Assembly (NCBI GenBank): GCA_963754235.1
Contig: CAVWFK010000034.1
Span: 129,288 to 193,287 of the forward strand
Origin: DATAYA01 sp963754235
Lineage (GTDB): Bacteria > Pseudomonadota > Alphaproteobacteria > Acetobacterales > Acetobacteraceae
Direction: 5' to 3'
Length of the DNA: 64,000 bases
Numbering within the stretch: position 1 is the first letter of the stretch; each line of letters starts with the position of its first letter. Under the pieces are notes generated by a model, which saw nothing but the letters and a program-made list of their open reading frames with translations, had not been told where the DNA came from and made no database searches. Below, in pieces: positions 16,482 to 25,339 of this stretch. Made by a program: the position numbers and the translations under genes.

Positions 16482-17888
16482 CGCTTCCATCATCAGCGTT
16501 TCCGTCATCTCTGGCCGGCGGTTGCGCAACAGGGTCGCGCGCTCGAAGGCGTGGGCGGCGGCGAGCAGCGTCGGTTCCTCGAACGGGCGGCCGATGAGCT
16601 GGATGCCGAGCGGCAACCCGTTCGGGCCGAAGCCACCGCAGACCGAGATAGCCGGATAGCCGGTGAGGTTCCCCGGCGGGTTGAACCCGGGCTTGTCCGG
16701 CGGCGACCATTTGGGCACGGCGTCGATCCGCGGCGCCTCGCCGGGTGCCGTGGCGGTCAGCAGCAGGTCGAAGTCCGCCATGCCGCGCGCCATCTCGCGG
16801 CACAGCTCGCGACGGCGCCGCAGCGCCGCCACATAGTCCGGGCCGGTGATGAGGGCGGCCAGGGCCAGCCGGTCGCGGAACAGCTCGCCGTACTCGGAAA
16901 ACCGCGTGGCGAGCCAGGGCGCGTGGATCGCGTACGCCTCGGTGAGGAGGATGACGGTGTTGCAGGCGCCCCATTCGCCGAGATGCGGCAGCCGTGCCTC
17001 ACCGATTTCGGCACCGAGGCCGCGGAACGTCTCGGCCGCTCGCACCACCGCCTCGCCCACCGCGGGTGTGGTTTCGGTGTCGTCCTCGTGCCAGTGCCGC
17101 ACCACGCCGATGCGCAAGCCCCGCGCGTCCTCGCGCAGCGCCGCGGCGTAGTCGGGCACCGGGCGGTTGGCGCTGGCGGGATCGGCCGGATCGTGCCCGG
17201 CCATCGCACCGAGCAGCAGGGCGCAATCCCCGACCGTCCAGGCGAGCGGGCCGGCATGGTCGAGCGAGAAGGCGAGCGGCAGGATGCCGGCGCGGCTGAC
17301 GCGGCCATAGGTCGGCTTCAGCCCCGCGAGGCCGCAGAACGCGGCCGGGCTGCGGATCGAGCCACCAGTGTCCGACCCGGTGCCGCCGAGTGCCAGGCCC
17401 GCCGCCACCGCCGCCCCCGTGCCGGAGGAAGAGCCGCCCGTGAAGTGCGCCGGGTTCCAGGGATTGCGCGCCGCCGGCCAGGGCAGGTCGAAGGACGGGC
17501 CGCCCATTGCGAACTCATGCGTCGCGACCTTGCCCAGCATCACCGTGCCGGCCTCGGCGAGCTTGCGCACTGCGGTCGCGTCCTCCGTGGGGACGTGCTC
17601 CATCAGCACCCGCGAGTGCCCGGTCGTGCGGATGCCGGCGGTGCCGTAGATGTCCTTGTGAACGATCGGGATGCCGTCGAGCGGACCGCGCCGCGCGCCG
17701 CGCATTGCCCGCGCCTCGGCCGCGCGGGCGTCGGCCATCGCGCGATCCTCGGCGACCAGCAGAAAGGCGTGCAGCGCGGGATCGAGCCGCGTGGCCCGGT
17801 TGAGGCAGTCACGCGCGAGCTCGACCGGGGAGATGTCTTTCGCGGCGATCCGGCGCGACGCTTCGGCGATGGTCGGGATCGCGGCCAT
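16476..17888 (-). CDS. Amidase-signature hydrolase (AtzE/GatA-like)
   Basis: 470-aa amidase-signature enzyme hydrolysing a C-N amide bond. The Ser-cisSer-Lys triad is visible: K78 in GIPIVHKD, S154 in FTGGSSSG, and nucleophile S177 in GSDTGGSIRS. It starts at an ATG that overlaps the stop of a 61-aa AtzG-like gene (ATGA), so the two are cotranslated. That partner points to an AtzE-type (1-carboxybiuret hydrolase-like) or related amidase rather than GatA, for which GatC/GatB neighbours would be expected. True substrate unknown. Confidence 0.87.
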   Translation of the reverse strand: MAAIPTIAEASRRIAAKDISPVELARDCLNRATRLDPALHAFLLVAEDRAMADARAAEARAMRGARRGPLDGIPIVHKDIYGTAGIRTTGHSRVLMEHVPTEDATAVRKLAEAGTVMLGKVATHEFAMGGPSFDLPWPAARNPWNPAHFTGGSSSGTGAAVAAGLALGGTGSDTGGSIRSPAAFCGLAGLKPTYGRVSRAGILPLAFSLDHAGPLAWTVGDCALLLGAMAGHDPADPASANRPVPDYAAALREDARGLRIGVVRHWHEDDTETTPAVGEAVVRAAETFRGLGAEIGEARLPHLGEWGACNTVILLTEAYAIHAPWLATRFSEYGELFRDRLALAALITGPDYVAALRRRRELCREMARGMADFDLLLTATAPGEAPRIDAVPKWSPPDKPGFNPPGNLTGYPAISVCGGFGPNGLPLGIQLIGRPFEEPTLLAAAHAFERATLLRNRRPEMTETLMMEAL

Positions 17889-18073
17889 CAGTCCTGCTCC
17901 GGGCGGAAGATGAGCGCCGGCTCGTCCTCGGGCGGGCGCGGGCGGCGGATAGTGGCGATCATGTGCTGCAGGTTCGCCCAGCCGCCATGCACCGCCTCCG
18001 CCTGCGCGGCGGTGAGGTTCAGCCCCGCGTCGGCAAGCCGGACGCGAAACGCTTCGATCTCATCGTGTTGCAT
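17888..18073 (-). CDS. AtzG-like small subunit (DUF4089)
   Basis: 61 aa, mostly helical, with LADAGLNLTAAQAEAVHGGWANLQHM and a charged tail with a PEDEPALIFRP-like motif. This matches the DUF4089/AtzG family, a small subunit that stabilises AtzE-type amidases in the manner of GatC. It lies directly upstream of, and overlaps, the amidase start by 4 bp. Confidence 0.75.
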   Translation of the reverse strand: MQHDEIEAFRVRLADAGLNLTAAQAEAVHGGWANLQHMIATIRRPRPPEDEPALIFRPEQD

Positions 18074-18095
18074 ACGTATTCCCCAACAAGAAAGG

Positions 18096-18140
18096 CGAGG
18101 GGCTCCGCCCCTCGACCCCGCTGGGGCCTGAGGCCCCAGC
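18096..18140. terminator. Paired GC-rich hairpins (copy B)
   Basis: Stems CGAGGGGC/GCCCCTCG (18096-18103 with 18107-18114) and GCTGGGGCC/GGCCCCAGC (18120-18128 with 18132-18140), each with a 3-base loop. The arrangement is that of copy A in the opposite orientation. It lies upstream of the AtzG-like gene, so it is not obviously that operon's terminator; it may be a dispersed element. Confidence 0.55.
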
Positions 18141-18347
18141 CCCCCGATCGGAAGACGAGGTCTATAGTCTCCTGCTTCGAAACTTCACAGTTGCTTCGAT
18201 GCATCCCGCTTTCTTGGCTTTGGTAGAAAAGGTGACAAAACCCGCCATGATGTGGCAGTTTTACTGCCGGCTGCGGCCGAGCCATAGGGTCAACTCATGA
18301 GAGGCGCGTACGGGCGGTTTGTGGCGGGGGTGAGCGGCTGCAGCGAG
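18141..18347. other. Gene-free stretch before the tandem repeats
   Basis: No convincing coding sequence. It contains a small hairpin GGCAG-TTTTA-CTGCC (18254-18268) and lower-GC sequence around 18165-18240. It probably includes the promoter for the AtzG-like/amidase operon at its left edge. Confidence 0.45.
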
Positions 18348-18479
18348 CCTGATCCAACCCCTGTTCTCAGGCGCAAACGACCTGATCCAGCCCTGTTCCA
18401 GGCCAGAGGCGAGCCTGATCCAGCCCTGTTCTAAGCCAGCAGCGACCCTGATCCGGCCCTGCTCTTATTTCCGACTTCG
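18348..18479. repeat. Four imperfect 33-bp tandem repeats
   Basis: Copies of a core cctgatccagccctgttc start at 18348, 18381, 18414 and 18447, exactly 33 bp apart, followed by a more variable 13-15 bp ending in gcga/acga. They lie 100 bp from the transposase stop codon. No spacers of independent sequence exist, so this is a short tandem array, not CRISPR. Confidence 0.8.
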
Positions 18480-20357
18480 GAACGTTTTGACCCACCCGGA
18501 CTTACCCGCCTCCACGTCATGCTGAAGTTGGACACCAAGAATCCGAAAGGGTTTGATTAGGAACGCGAATTCGGAAAATTCAGGGGCGCGTGGCACCACG
18601 CCGCGGGCGTCCGCGACGCGGCGGCGGTCGCGCTGGTGCCGCGATCGGTGGCGGCGTCGCGTTCGGCAACTGGCGCACCAACGGCGGCAGGGCGACGCCA
18701 GCGGCCTTGAACACGCCACCGGCGCAACCTGGCGCGTGAGGCCGCAGCAGGAAGCGCTTGGTCGCTTGCTCGACCGTCATCTGCTCGACGCGATCGAGGT
18801 CGCGCACGATATCGCCCCACTCCGCAGTCACGTCTGCGGCGGCCAGTCGCTCGTCGAGTTCCTTGCGCAGCAGCAGGGCGAGGAACGAACAAAACAGGTG
18901 GCCGGCGATGGCGGCGTCGGATTGATGGTAGATCGGTCGCGTCTCCAGGATCGACTTTGCCGTCCTAAAAATGGCCTCCACTTTCCAGAGCTGCCGGTAC
19001 GCTAGGGCAACCGAGAGGACAGGAAGCTTGCTGTTGGTGCGTAGCACGTAAAGCCCATCGAAGCGGGCGTCCTCGGTGATCCGGTCGGCGTCGATTTCGA
19101 AGTGCCCCTCGCACGGGGTAGCGAGAAACCGGCGATAGCCGGCGTTGCCGACCAACCCCTTGTCGCCTTGCTGCAGCTTCAGCCGCAGGCTCTCGACGAT
19201 GGCGGCACGGGCAGCGGCGTCTCGCCGCGCCTCCTCGGGGTTGAAGCAGACCACGTAGCGGCGCGGCCTGGTCCCAGGCCCCCAGTCGCCGACCACCACC
19301 TCCTTGACCTCCAGCGCCGTCTCCGCCCCGCGTGCGCGCGGGATAATCAGCGGCACCATCGGCTTGCGGTCGGCCAGCACGACCTGGCGCACCTCGCTGT
19401 CACTGCGTTCGCGCGCGCCGAGGATGTACTCGATGCCGCGCGCCTCCAACTCGCTGATCGTCTCGGTGCTGATCATGCCGCGATCGGCAACCACGCCCAT
19501 CCGTGCAATGCCGAAGCGCTCGCGCAGGCGCGTGACCACCGGCAGCAGTGCCTTTACGTCGGTGGCGTTCCCCGGCCAGGTCTCCGAGCAGATCGGCCGA
19601 CCCTCGGCATCGAGCACGACGCCCACGATCACCTGCCGCAGATCGGGTCGATGGTCCTTGGATTTGCCGTGCCGGCCGAGGCTCTCGCCCCCGGCGCCGT
19701 AGAACATCAACGAGGTGGTGTCGAACAGCACCACGGAGAGATCGCTGAACAGGCTGCGCCGGCGCGCGAACAGCGCCTCCTCGATCAGATCCCCCGGGTC
19801 CGGCTTTGCCGGCCCGAGGGCAGGCTCTTGTTGCGGCGGGGGGCGCGCGTCGCCCCACTCTGGTCGGCCAGCTCCTCGCCCAGCCAAGCCATCGCCCGAT
19901 ACAGCTGGTGCAACTCCAGGCCGTCGGCGCCGTCGATCTGATAGGCATCCAGCCATTTCTCGCCGGCGCGATCGGAGCCGGAGACCACCAGCCGATGCAG
20001 CACGCTGGCAAACACCGCGCGTTCCAGCGAAAAGCCGAAGCCGCGCCCCGCGGCGAGCCGCTCGATCACCGCGCGACAGCCGGTCTGTTCCCACAGCCGG
20101 CCGAAGATCATCGGGGCGCCGATGCGCACACTGGCGCTGGTCTGCAGCGTTCCGGCCTGCAGGCTGGAGATCAGCAGGGCGGTCTCGGAGAACCGGGCCC
20201 CCGAGCGCAGCAGGGCATCGAGCTTGCCGTCGGCTTCGAGGTCCTCGACGCGGCCGAGGGTGGCCAGCACGCGCTGCACCGTGCGCGTGCCGTCGCGCGT
20301 GTTCTCGACGATCTGCAGGTAGCGGCGCTCTCCGGACGGCTTGATGCGGAAGAACAT
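18480..20357 (-). mobile_element. IS1634-type insertion sequence, approximate extent
   Basis: The element is defined by its transposase (18580-20357). I could not find matching terminal inverted repeats or a target duplication; the flanks share only short AT-containing matches (ccctgaattttcc near 18565-18585 and gcaattcagcag near 20447-20460). The true ends probably lie between about 18480-18585 and 20440-20470. Confidence 0.5.
18580..20357 (-). pseudogene. IS1634-family DDE transposase, frameshifted
   Basis: N-terminal part starts MFFRIKPSGERRYLQIVE at 20357 and runs to about 19810. The remainder (PGDLIEEALFARRRSLFSDL onward, with FDTTSLMFYG, GVVADRGMIS and the C-terminal YRQLWKVEAIFRTAKS helix) is in another frame down to 18580. 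DTT, DRG and the E of KVEAIFR would be the DDE-type acidic residues. A single-base shift around 19800-19830 splits the protein, so the element is probably inactive unless frameshifting or a sequencing error is involved. It is high-GC like the host. Confidence 0.78.
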
Positions 20358-20540
20358 GCGGCTCTCGATCGTGACACCGCACGCTTATGCCGAATCGCCG
20401 CCTTCGTGCAAGGGCTTTCGTTAACAATTACGCAAACACGTGGCACCGCAATTCAGCAGAAATCTCGGCCAACGGTCGGCCAATCGCTTGAAATGACTCG
20501 CTTCCTCTCCTGCTGCAGCGCAGCGAACTGTCCAACTTGA

Positions 20541-20614
20541 GTCATGCGTGGCGGAGGGCGAGCATCCACGTCTTTCGGTCGGTACATCGCGAAGTCGTGG
20601 ATGGTCGGCCTTCC
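20541..20614. repeat. Dispersed palindromic repeat, copy 1 (right arm truncated)
   Basis: Reads gtcatgcgtggcggagg...gcgaagtcgtggatggtcggccttccgcc. It has the left arm, centre and part of the right arm of the family seen complete at 63675-63783. It lies between the transposase and the lipoprotein gene. The 378-bp gene-free stretch 20358-20735 otherwise holds only another repeat, a hairpin pair and IS flank. Confidence 0.7.
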
Positions 20615-20643
20615 GCCTTTGGGCTCACCCGGTTGCGAAACAG

Positions 20644-20673
20644 CGTCATTGCGAGCGCAGTGAAGCAATCCAG
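20644..20673. repeat. Short dispersed repeat of the cattgcgagcg...gaagcaatccag type
   Basis: The 30-bp string begins CGTCATTGCGAGCG and ends GAAGCAATCCAG. From memory, near-identical copies are scattered through intergenic regions of many unrelated bacterial genomes. No function is assigned. Confidence 0.6.
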
Positions 20674-20689
20674 ACGAGCGGCAAGGGGT

Positions 20690-20732
20690 CCAAGGGCGAA
20701 CGCCCTTGGCGGGGTTCGGGGCGGAGCCCCGA
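20690..20732. terminator. Paired GC-rich hairpins (copy C)
   Basis: Stems CCAAGGGCG/CGCCCTTGG (20690-20698 with 20701-20709) and TCGGGGC/GCCCCGA (20716-20722 with 20726-20732). The second stem and its context (cggggttcggggcggagccc) are the same as in copy A. It lies 3 bp beyond the stop codon of the minus-strand lipoprotein gene, the right place for its terminator. Confidence 0.65.
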
Positions 20733-20735
20733 CCT

Positions 20736-21314
20736 TCACAGCAGCGGCGCCGAGACGCATTGCGCGCAATCTGGCCGCGGCACCGCCTGCGCCGCGTCGG
20801 CCGCCTCGCGCGTGGCGACGTTCGCCGCCTGCACGTACGGCATCTCGGAAAGCTGCGTCAGCGTCCGCCCGGGCGGCAGGGTGAAGCCCGGCGCACGCAG
20901 TGCCGCCACCGCGGCGGTGCGGTCGCCGGCGTCGAGCGCGTCGGCGGCGGTGAGCAGCGCATCGACCACGCCCTGCGAGGGCGCGTCCGGCGCGATCCCG
21001 AGTGCCTTCCGAACCCCTTCGCGCGCGTCCAGCATCTCCTGCTTGGTGTCGGGCGACAGATAGGCCCAGCGCGGCTCGGTGACGAAGGCGCCGGCCAGAT
21101 AATCGATCGCGGCCGCGGCACGGGCGGCGTCGGCAGGGCGGCCGTAGAGGCGGCTGGAATCGGCGAAGTCATACTCGGCACGGTTCAGCGCCGCCTGATC
21201 CTGGTCGGGGGCGGTGCCGAACGCACCCGGCGGCAATTGCGCGACGTTGGGCGGGCCGCCGGCCGCGCAGCCGCCGAGCAGCAGCGCCGCGAGCAGGATC
21301 GCGCGGCAGCCCAT
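20736..21314 (-). CDS. Putative lipoprotein of unknown function
   Basis: 192 aa. Signal peptide with lipobox LLLGGC (C16), followed by A17, so probably outer-membrane sorted. The rest is alanine-rich and helical with RAEYDFADSSRLYGRPADAARAAAAIDYLAG. I do not recognise a domain. Start ATG overlaps the stop of the gamma-carbonic anhydrase gene (ATGA), and argC overlaps that gene too, so all three form one tightly packed operon. Confidence 0.7.
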   Translation of the reverse strand: MGCRAILLAALLLGGCAAGGPPNVAQLPPGAFGTAPDQDQAALNRAEYDFADSSRLYGRPADAARAAAAIDYLAGAFVTEPRWAYLSPDTKQEMLDAREGVRKALGIAPDAPSQGVVDALLTAADALDAGDRTAAVAALRAPGFTLPPGRTLTQLSEMPYVQAANVATREAADAAQAVPRPDCAQCVSAPLL

Positions 21315-21886
21315 CAGGCGGGCCGCAGCCCTCGGGCGAAGCGCGCCGCCTGCTTGGCGTAGTGCACGGCGATGCGGTCGAACTCCGCCCGTTCCTCGGG
21401 GTCGAGCATGCGCTTCAGTCTCGCCGGCGCGCCCATCCACATCTCGTTCGGCCCGATGATCTTGCCCGGCGGAAGCACGGAGCCGGCCGCCAGCATCCCC
21501 CCGGTCTCGATCACCGCGCCGTCGAGCACGGTCGCCCCCATCGCGACGAAGGCGCGGGCGCGCAGCGTGCAGGCGTGCACGATCGCGGCGTGGCCGATCG
21601 TCACGTCGTCCTCGATGATGGTCGGGAAATTGCCCGGGTTGACGTGGATGATGGTGCCGTCCTGGATGTTCACGCGGGCGCCGACGCGGATGAAATTGGT
21701 GTCGCCGCGCAGCACGCAATGAAACCACACGCCGCTCTGCGACCCGATCTCGACATTGCCGATCACTGCCGCGGTGGGTGCCACCCATGCATCGGGCGCG
21801 ATGCGGGGAGCGACGCCGTCGAACGCATAGAGCGGGCCGGCGGCGGTGATTGCGTCTGCACGACCGAGCTGCAGATGGTCAGGCAT
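21314..21886 (-). CDS. Gamma-class carbonic anhydrase-like protein (left-handed beta-helix)
   Basis: 190 aa with hexapeptide-repeat character. Metal-site histidines sit in GTIIHVNPGNFPTIIEDDVTIGHAAIVHACTL. This is the YrdA/PaaY-like group of gamma-carbonic anhydrases; many members show no detectable activity, so the biochemical role is uncertain. The ATG at 21886 is preferred over the GTG at 21892 because GGGAG lies about 8 bp upstream of it. It overlaps the end of argC by 8 bp. Confidence 0.87.
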   Translation of the reverse strand: MPDHLQLGRADAITAAGPLYAFDGVAPRIAPDAWVAPTAAVIGNVEIGSQSGVWFHCVLRGDTNFIRVGARVNIQDGTIIHVNPGNFPTIIEDDVTIGHAAIVHACTLRARAFVAMGATVLDGAVIETGGMLAAGSVLPPGKIIGPNEMWMGAPARLKRMLDPEERAEFDRIAVHYAKQAARFARGLRPA

Positions 21887-22835
21887 GGACACGCTCCCTG
21901 TTCGCGGCGGCCGCGGTCAGCCCGAGCATCAGGCGGATGTTCTGCACCGCCGCACCGGACGCGCCCTTGCCGAGATTGTCGAGCCGCGCGACCAGCACCG
22001 CCTGCCGCTCCCTGTCGCTGCCGAAGACGCGCAGCTCCATTGCGTCGGTGCCGTTCAACGCCTCCGGCTCCAGCCGCTCGCCAGATGCTGTCGGCAGCAC
22101 CCGGATCAGGGGTGCGGCTGCGTAGTGCCGGGCGAGGGCGGCGTGCAGATCGCCGAGCGACGGACGGCCGGGCAGCAGGTCGAGATGCAGCGGCACGCTG
22201 ACCAGCATCCCCTGCCGGAAATGCCCGACCGATGGCACGAAGATCGGCCGGCGTGCGAGCCGCGCATAGGCCTGCGTCTCCGGCAGGTGCTTGTGCGCGA
22301 GGTCGAGCGCATAGAGCTCGAATGCCGGTCCGCGCTCGGCCTCGTGCGCCTCGATCATCGGCCGTCCGCCGCCGGAATAGCCGCTCACCGCGTTGATCGT
22401 CACCGGGTAGTCGTCCGGTAGCAGGCCGGCGTCCCGCAACGGCCGCAGCAGGGCGATCGCGCCGGTCGAATAGCAGCCGGGATTGGCGACGCGCGGCGCC
22501 GACGCGATCCGGCCCGGCTGGTCGGGTGTCAGTTCGGGGAAGCCATAGACCCAGCCAGGATCAACGCGATGCGCCGAGCTGGCGTCGAGCAGTTTTGGCG
22601 CACGGTCGCCAAGACTGGCCGCCAACCCCGCCGATTCGCGCGCAGCCGCGTCCGGCAGGCAGAGCACGGCGAGGTCGGCCTGCTCCATCAGTGCGCGGCG
22701 CGCCTCGGGGTTCTTGCGCTCGCCGGCTGCCACGCGCAGCAGCTCGATCTCGGGCACGGCGCGCAGCCGGTCGCTGATGCCAAGGCCGGTGGTGCCGGCT
22801 TCTCCGTCGATGAACACGCGAAAGCTCGGGGCCAT
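21879..22835 (-). CDS. argC: N-acetyl-gamma-glutamyl-phosphate reductase, type II
   Basis: NADPH-dependent third step of arginine synthesis. It is 318 aa, the short type-II form. It has a Rossmann start VFIDGEAGTTGLGI, NPGCYSTGAI with the catalytic cysteine C121, and the late VGHFRQGM region. AGGAG precedes the ATG at 22835. No other arg genes are in the window. Downstream it overlaps the carbonic-anhydrase-like gene. Confidence 0.92.
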   Translation of the reverse strand: MAPSFRVFIDGEAGTTGLGISDRLRAVPEIELLRVAAGERKNPEARRALMEQADLAVLCLPDAAARESAGLAASLGDRAPKLLDASSAHRVDPGWVYGFPELTPDQPGRIASAPRVANPGCYSTGAIALLRPLRDAGLLPDDYPVTINAVSGYSGGGRPMIEAHEAERGPAFELYALDLAHKHLPETQAYARLARRPIFVPSVGHFRQGMLVSVPLHLDLLPGRPSLGDLHAALARHYAAAPLIRVLPTASGERLEPEALNGTDAMELRVFGSDRERQAVLVARLDNLGKGASGAAVQNIRLMLGLTAAAANRERVHA

Positions 22836-23023
22836 GGCTTGCTCCTCCGCGGCGGATGGCGTCACAGCGCGGCGCGGATTGCAAGGGCGCTCGTGCTCTC
22901 TACTCCTTAGAGACTGTCTCTGAGCTGGCCGAAATCGGACATTGACTCCGCCGGTCTGGACAGTCTGGGTTGCGCCAGGAGCTGACCTTCGGTTTGCTAT
23001 TCGTCAGGGGCACTCTGGCCCGA

Positions 23024-23875
23024 TCAGGAGGAAAAAGCGTTCCGGTGATCTTCAAGAAACTCGGCGAGTGACCTGGGTTTTCGGCCGAGGAGCATCGGAA
23101 GATCGGTTGAGACGGCATTCTCGGCAGCACTGTACGCGGACGCAACATGGGCGAGGTCAAACGCGCGCCAGTCTAGAATTCCCGCCGCGAGCAGACGGGA
23201 TTCGAAGTCTTCAGGCATGACTGGCTCATACGTGACCGCATGGCCGGCAACAGTGGCGAGCACAGTCGCGACCTCGTCATAGCTCAGAGCGACGGGTCCG
23301 GTCAGTGTGTATGCTTTACCGGCGTGTGCGGCGGGATTGTCGAGAACGACTGCCGCGGCAGCGCCGACATCGCGGGTGTCGACGAGGGAAAAGCGGCCAC
23401 GCCCCATCGGAGCTGCGAGCCGTCCTTCGCGGCGAACAGCGTCTGCGGCCCGCAGCAGGTTCTGCATATAGAGGTGCGGCTTGAGAAGCGTCCAGTCTGC
23501 TGGACCCTCTCGGATTGCTTTGTCGATTTCGTGATGCTCGCGCATCAACGCTATTGGAGACTCGGGGGATGCGCCGATCGCGGACAGCTTGACGATGTGC
23601 CGCACCTCGGCATGACGGGCGTGCGCGAGCACGCGTTGATTCTGGGCAACCGAATCCGGACTATCCCTGCCGGCCAGCAGCATGACGGCAACGCCCTCGA
23701 GGGCTCTGGCGAGCGACCTGTCGTCGTCGAAGTTGCCCTGCACCACCTGGACACCTTCAGTCCCGGCGAACTCGGATGGCCTTCGCACCAGCGCGCGTAC
23801 CTCTGCGCCGGCTGCGACAAGGGCAGTCATCGCTACACTTCCGACCTGGCCCGTTGCTCCCGTGAGCAATATCAT
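23024..23875 (-). CDS. NmrA-like NAD(P)-binding protein (atypical SDR)
   Basis: 283 aa with an N-terminal NAD(P) motif (LTGATGQVGS, 4-13), then VQGNFDDDRSLARAL and DTRDVGAAAAVVL. This is the NmrA/SDR a5 pattern: sensing or reducing redox cofactors, no defined substrate. It is less GC-rich than its neighbours (by eye), which could point to more recent acquisition. It follows the dipeptidase gene on the same strand by 53 bp and lacks a clear ribosome site. The 188 bp after it include a palindrome AGAGAC-T-GTCTCT (22909-22921). Confidence 0.8.
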   Translation of the reverse strand: MILLTGATGQVGSVAMTALVAAGAEVRALVRRPSEFAGTEGVQVVQGNFDDDRSLARALEGVAVMLLAGRDSPDSVAQNQRVLAHARHAEVRHIVKLSAIGASPESPIALMREHHEIDKAIREGPADWTLLKPHLYMQNLLRAADAVRREGRLAAPMGRGRFSLVDTRDVGAAAAVVLDNPAAHAGKAYTLTGPVALSYDEVATVLATVAGHAVTYEPVMPEDFESRLLAAGILDWRAFDLAHVASAYSAAENAVSTDLPMLLGRKPRSLAEFLEDHRNAFSS

Positions 23876-23928
23876 GGATGTAATTCAACCTATTGTTTGC
23901 GTAGTCCTTCGATCCGGGTAGTAAGGCA

Positions 23929-25326
23929 TTAGCGCGCCAGCTCCGCCAGCAGCCGTGCGTGGCTGCGCGCGCCCTTCTCGAAGCAGCGGAGCTCGAACTT
24001 CTCGTTCGGGCTGTGCACCTGGTCATCGTCCAACCCGAAGCCCATCAGCAGCGTATCCAGCCCCAGCAGCCGGCGCATGCTCTCCACCACCGGCACCGAG
24101 CCGCCGGACCCGATCAGCACGGCGGGCCTGCCATACTCCGCTCCAAGCGCCGCCAGCGCAGCGCGCACCCATCGGCTGTCTGACGACACCTCGATCCCCG
24201 GCGAGGCGCCGAATACCTGCACCCCGACCGTCGCGTCCTTCGGCTTGCGCGCCTCCACGAAGGCGCGAAATCCGGCCAGCACCGCCTGCGGGTCCTGCCC
24301 CGGCACCAGCCGGAACGAGACCTTGGCGTGCGCCTCCGAGGCGATCACGGTCTTGCTGCCGGCGCCGGTATAGCCGCCCCAGATGCCGTTGATGTCGGCG
24401 GTCGGGCGCGCCCATAGCCGCTCCAGCGGGCTCCGCCCCGCTTCGCCCGCCGGCACCGAGAGGCCGATCGCGGCCAGGAACGCCGCCTCGTCGAAGCCGA
24501 GCGAGTCCCACTCGCGCTTACGCGCGTCGGACAGGTCCCGCACGCCGTCGTAAAAGCCGGGGATCTGGATACGTCCCCCGGCATCCTTGAGCCCGCCCAG
24601 GATCGCGGTGATCGCGTTGCACGGATTGAGCGCCGAGCCGCCATATATTCCGGAATGCAGATCGCGCGACGCGGCCTTGAGGTCGAGCTGCACATAGAGG
24701 ATGCCGCGCAGCCCGGTGGTGATCGCCGGCGTGTCGATGTCCCACATGCTGGTATCGGAAATCACTGCGACATCGGCGCGAAGCGCGTCGCGGTTGGCCT
24801 CGATGAACGGGTCGAGGTTGATGCTGCTGATCTCTTCCTCGCCCTCGATCAGCACCGTGGCGCCAACCGGCAACCCGCCCGCCTTGTGCCAGGCGCGGAA
24901 CGCTTCGAGCCACATCATCGTCTGGCCCTTGTCGTCGACCGCGCCGCGCGCCACGGCGCGCTTGCCATGCGGGCCATCGACCAGCACCGGCTCGAAGGGC
25001 GGGCTGGTCCAGAGGTCGAGCGGATCGGGAGGCTGCACGTCATAGTGCCCGTAATAGAGCAGGTGCGGCGCCTCCCGCCCTCCGGCTCCCCGGGCGCCGG
25101 CATGGTGGGCGAGCACGACCGGATGGCCCTTGGTCGGCCGCACCTCGGCGGCGAAGCCGATCCCGGCGAGTTGGGCGGCGAACCATTCGGCAGCGCGGCG
25201 GCAATCGGCGGCGTGGTCGGGCTGGGCGCTGATGCTGGGAATGCGCAGCACCTCGAACCAGCGCGCGCGGGCGCCCTCGCGGTCGGCTTCGAGTGCCGCG
25301 AGAGCGGGGTCGGCGGCGTCGGTCAT
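23929..25326 (-). CDS. M20-family dipeptidase
   Basis: Di-zinc peptidase of 465 aa, cytoplasmic (no signal peptide). Metal and catalytic motifs: YYGHYDVQPPD, GAVDDKGQ, GEEEISS and the C-terminal DDDQVHSPNEKFE histidine region. This architecture fits carnosinase/CPG2-like dipeptidases. AAGGAG precedes the ATG. It lies 13 bp after the tetR stop on the same strand, so expression may be tied to the TetR promoter. Confidence 0.9.
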   Translation of the reverse strand: MTDAADPALAALEADREGARARWFEVLRIPSISAQPDHAADCRRAAEWFAAQLAGIGFAAEVRPTKGHPVVLAHHAGARGAGGREAPHLLYYGHYDVQPPDPLDLWTSPPFEPVLVDGPHGKRAVARGAVDDKGQTMMWLEAFRAWHKAGGLPVGATVLIEGEEEISSINLDPFIEANRDALRADVAVISDTSMWDIDTPAITTGLRGILYVQLDLKAASRDLHSGIYGGSALNPCNAITAILGGLKDAGGRIQIPGFYDGVRDLSDARKREWDSLGFDEAAFLAAIGLSVPAGEAGRSPLERLWARPTADINGIWGGYTGAGSKTVIASEAHAKVSFRLVPGQDPQAVLAGFRAFVEARKPKDATVGVQVFGASPGIEVSSDSRWVRAALAALGAEYGRPAVLIGSGGSVPVVESMRRLLGLDTLLMGFGLDDDQVHSPNEKFELRCFEKGARSHARLLAELAR

Positions 25327-25339
25327 GCAAGGCTCCTTG

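Noticed and set aside
18348..18479. CRISPR array
   Set aside because: The 33-bp units are contiguous tandem repeats with no unrelated spacers, and no cas genes are nearby.
20441..20456. Another sigma-54 promoter (TGGCAC at 20441)
   Set aside because: There is no GC in the -12 element at the right distance, and no gene starts downstream on that strand.
23024..23875. A bona fide sugar-nucleotide epimerase or reductase
   Set aside because: The NAD(P) motif and overall pattern fit NmrA-like proteins; the catalytic YxxxK of classical SDRs is not seen.
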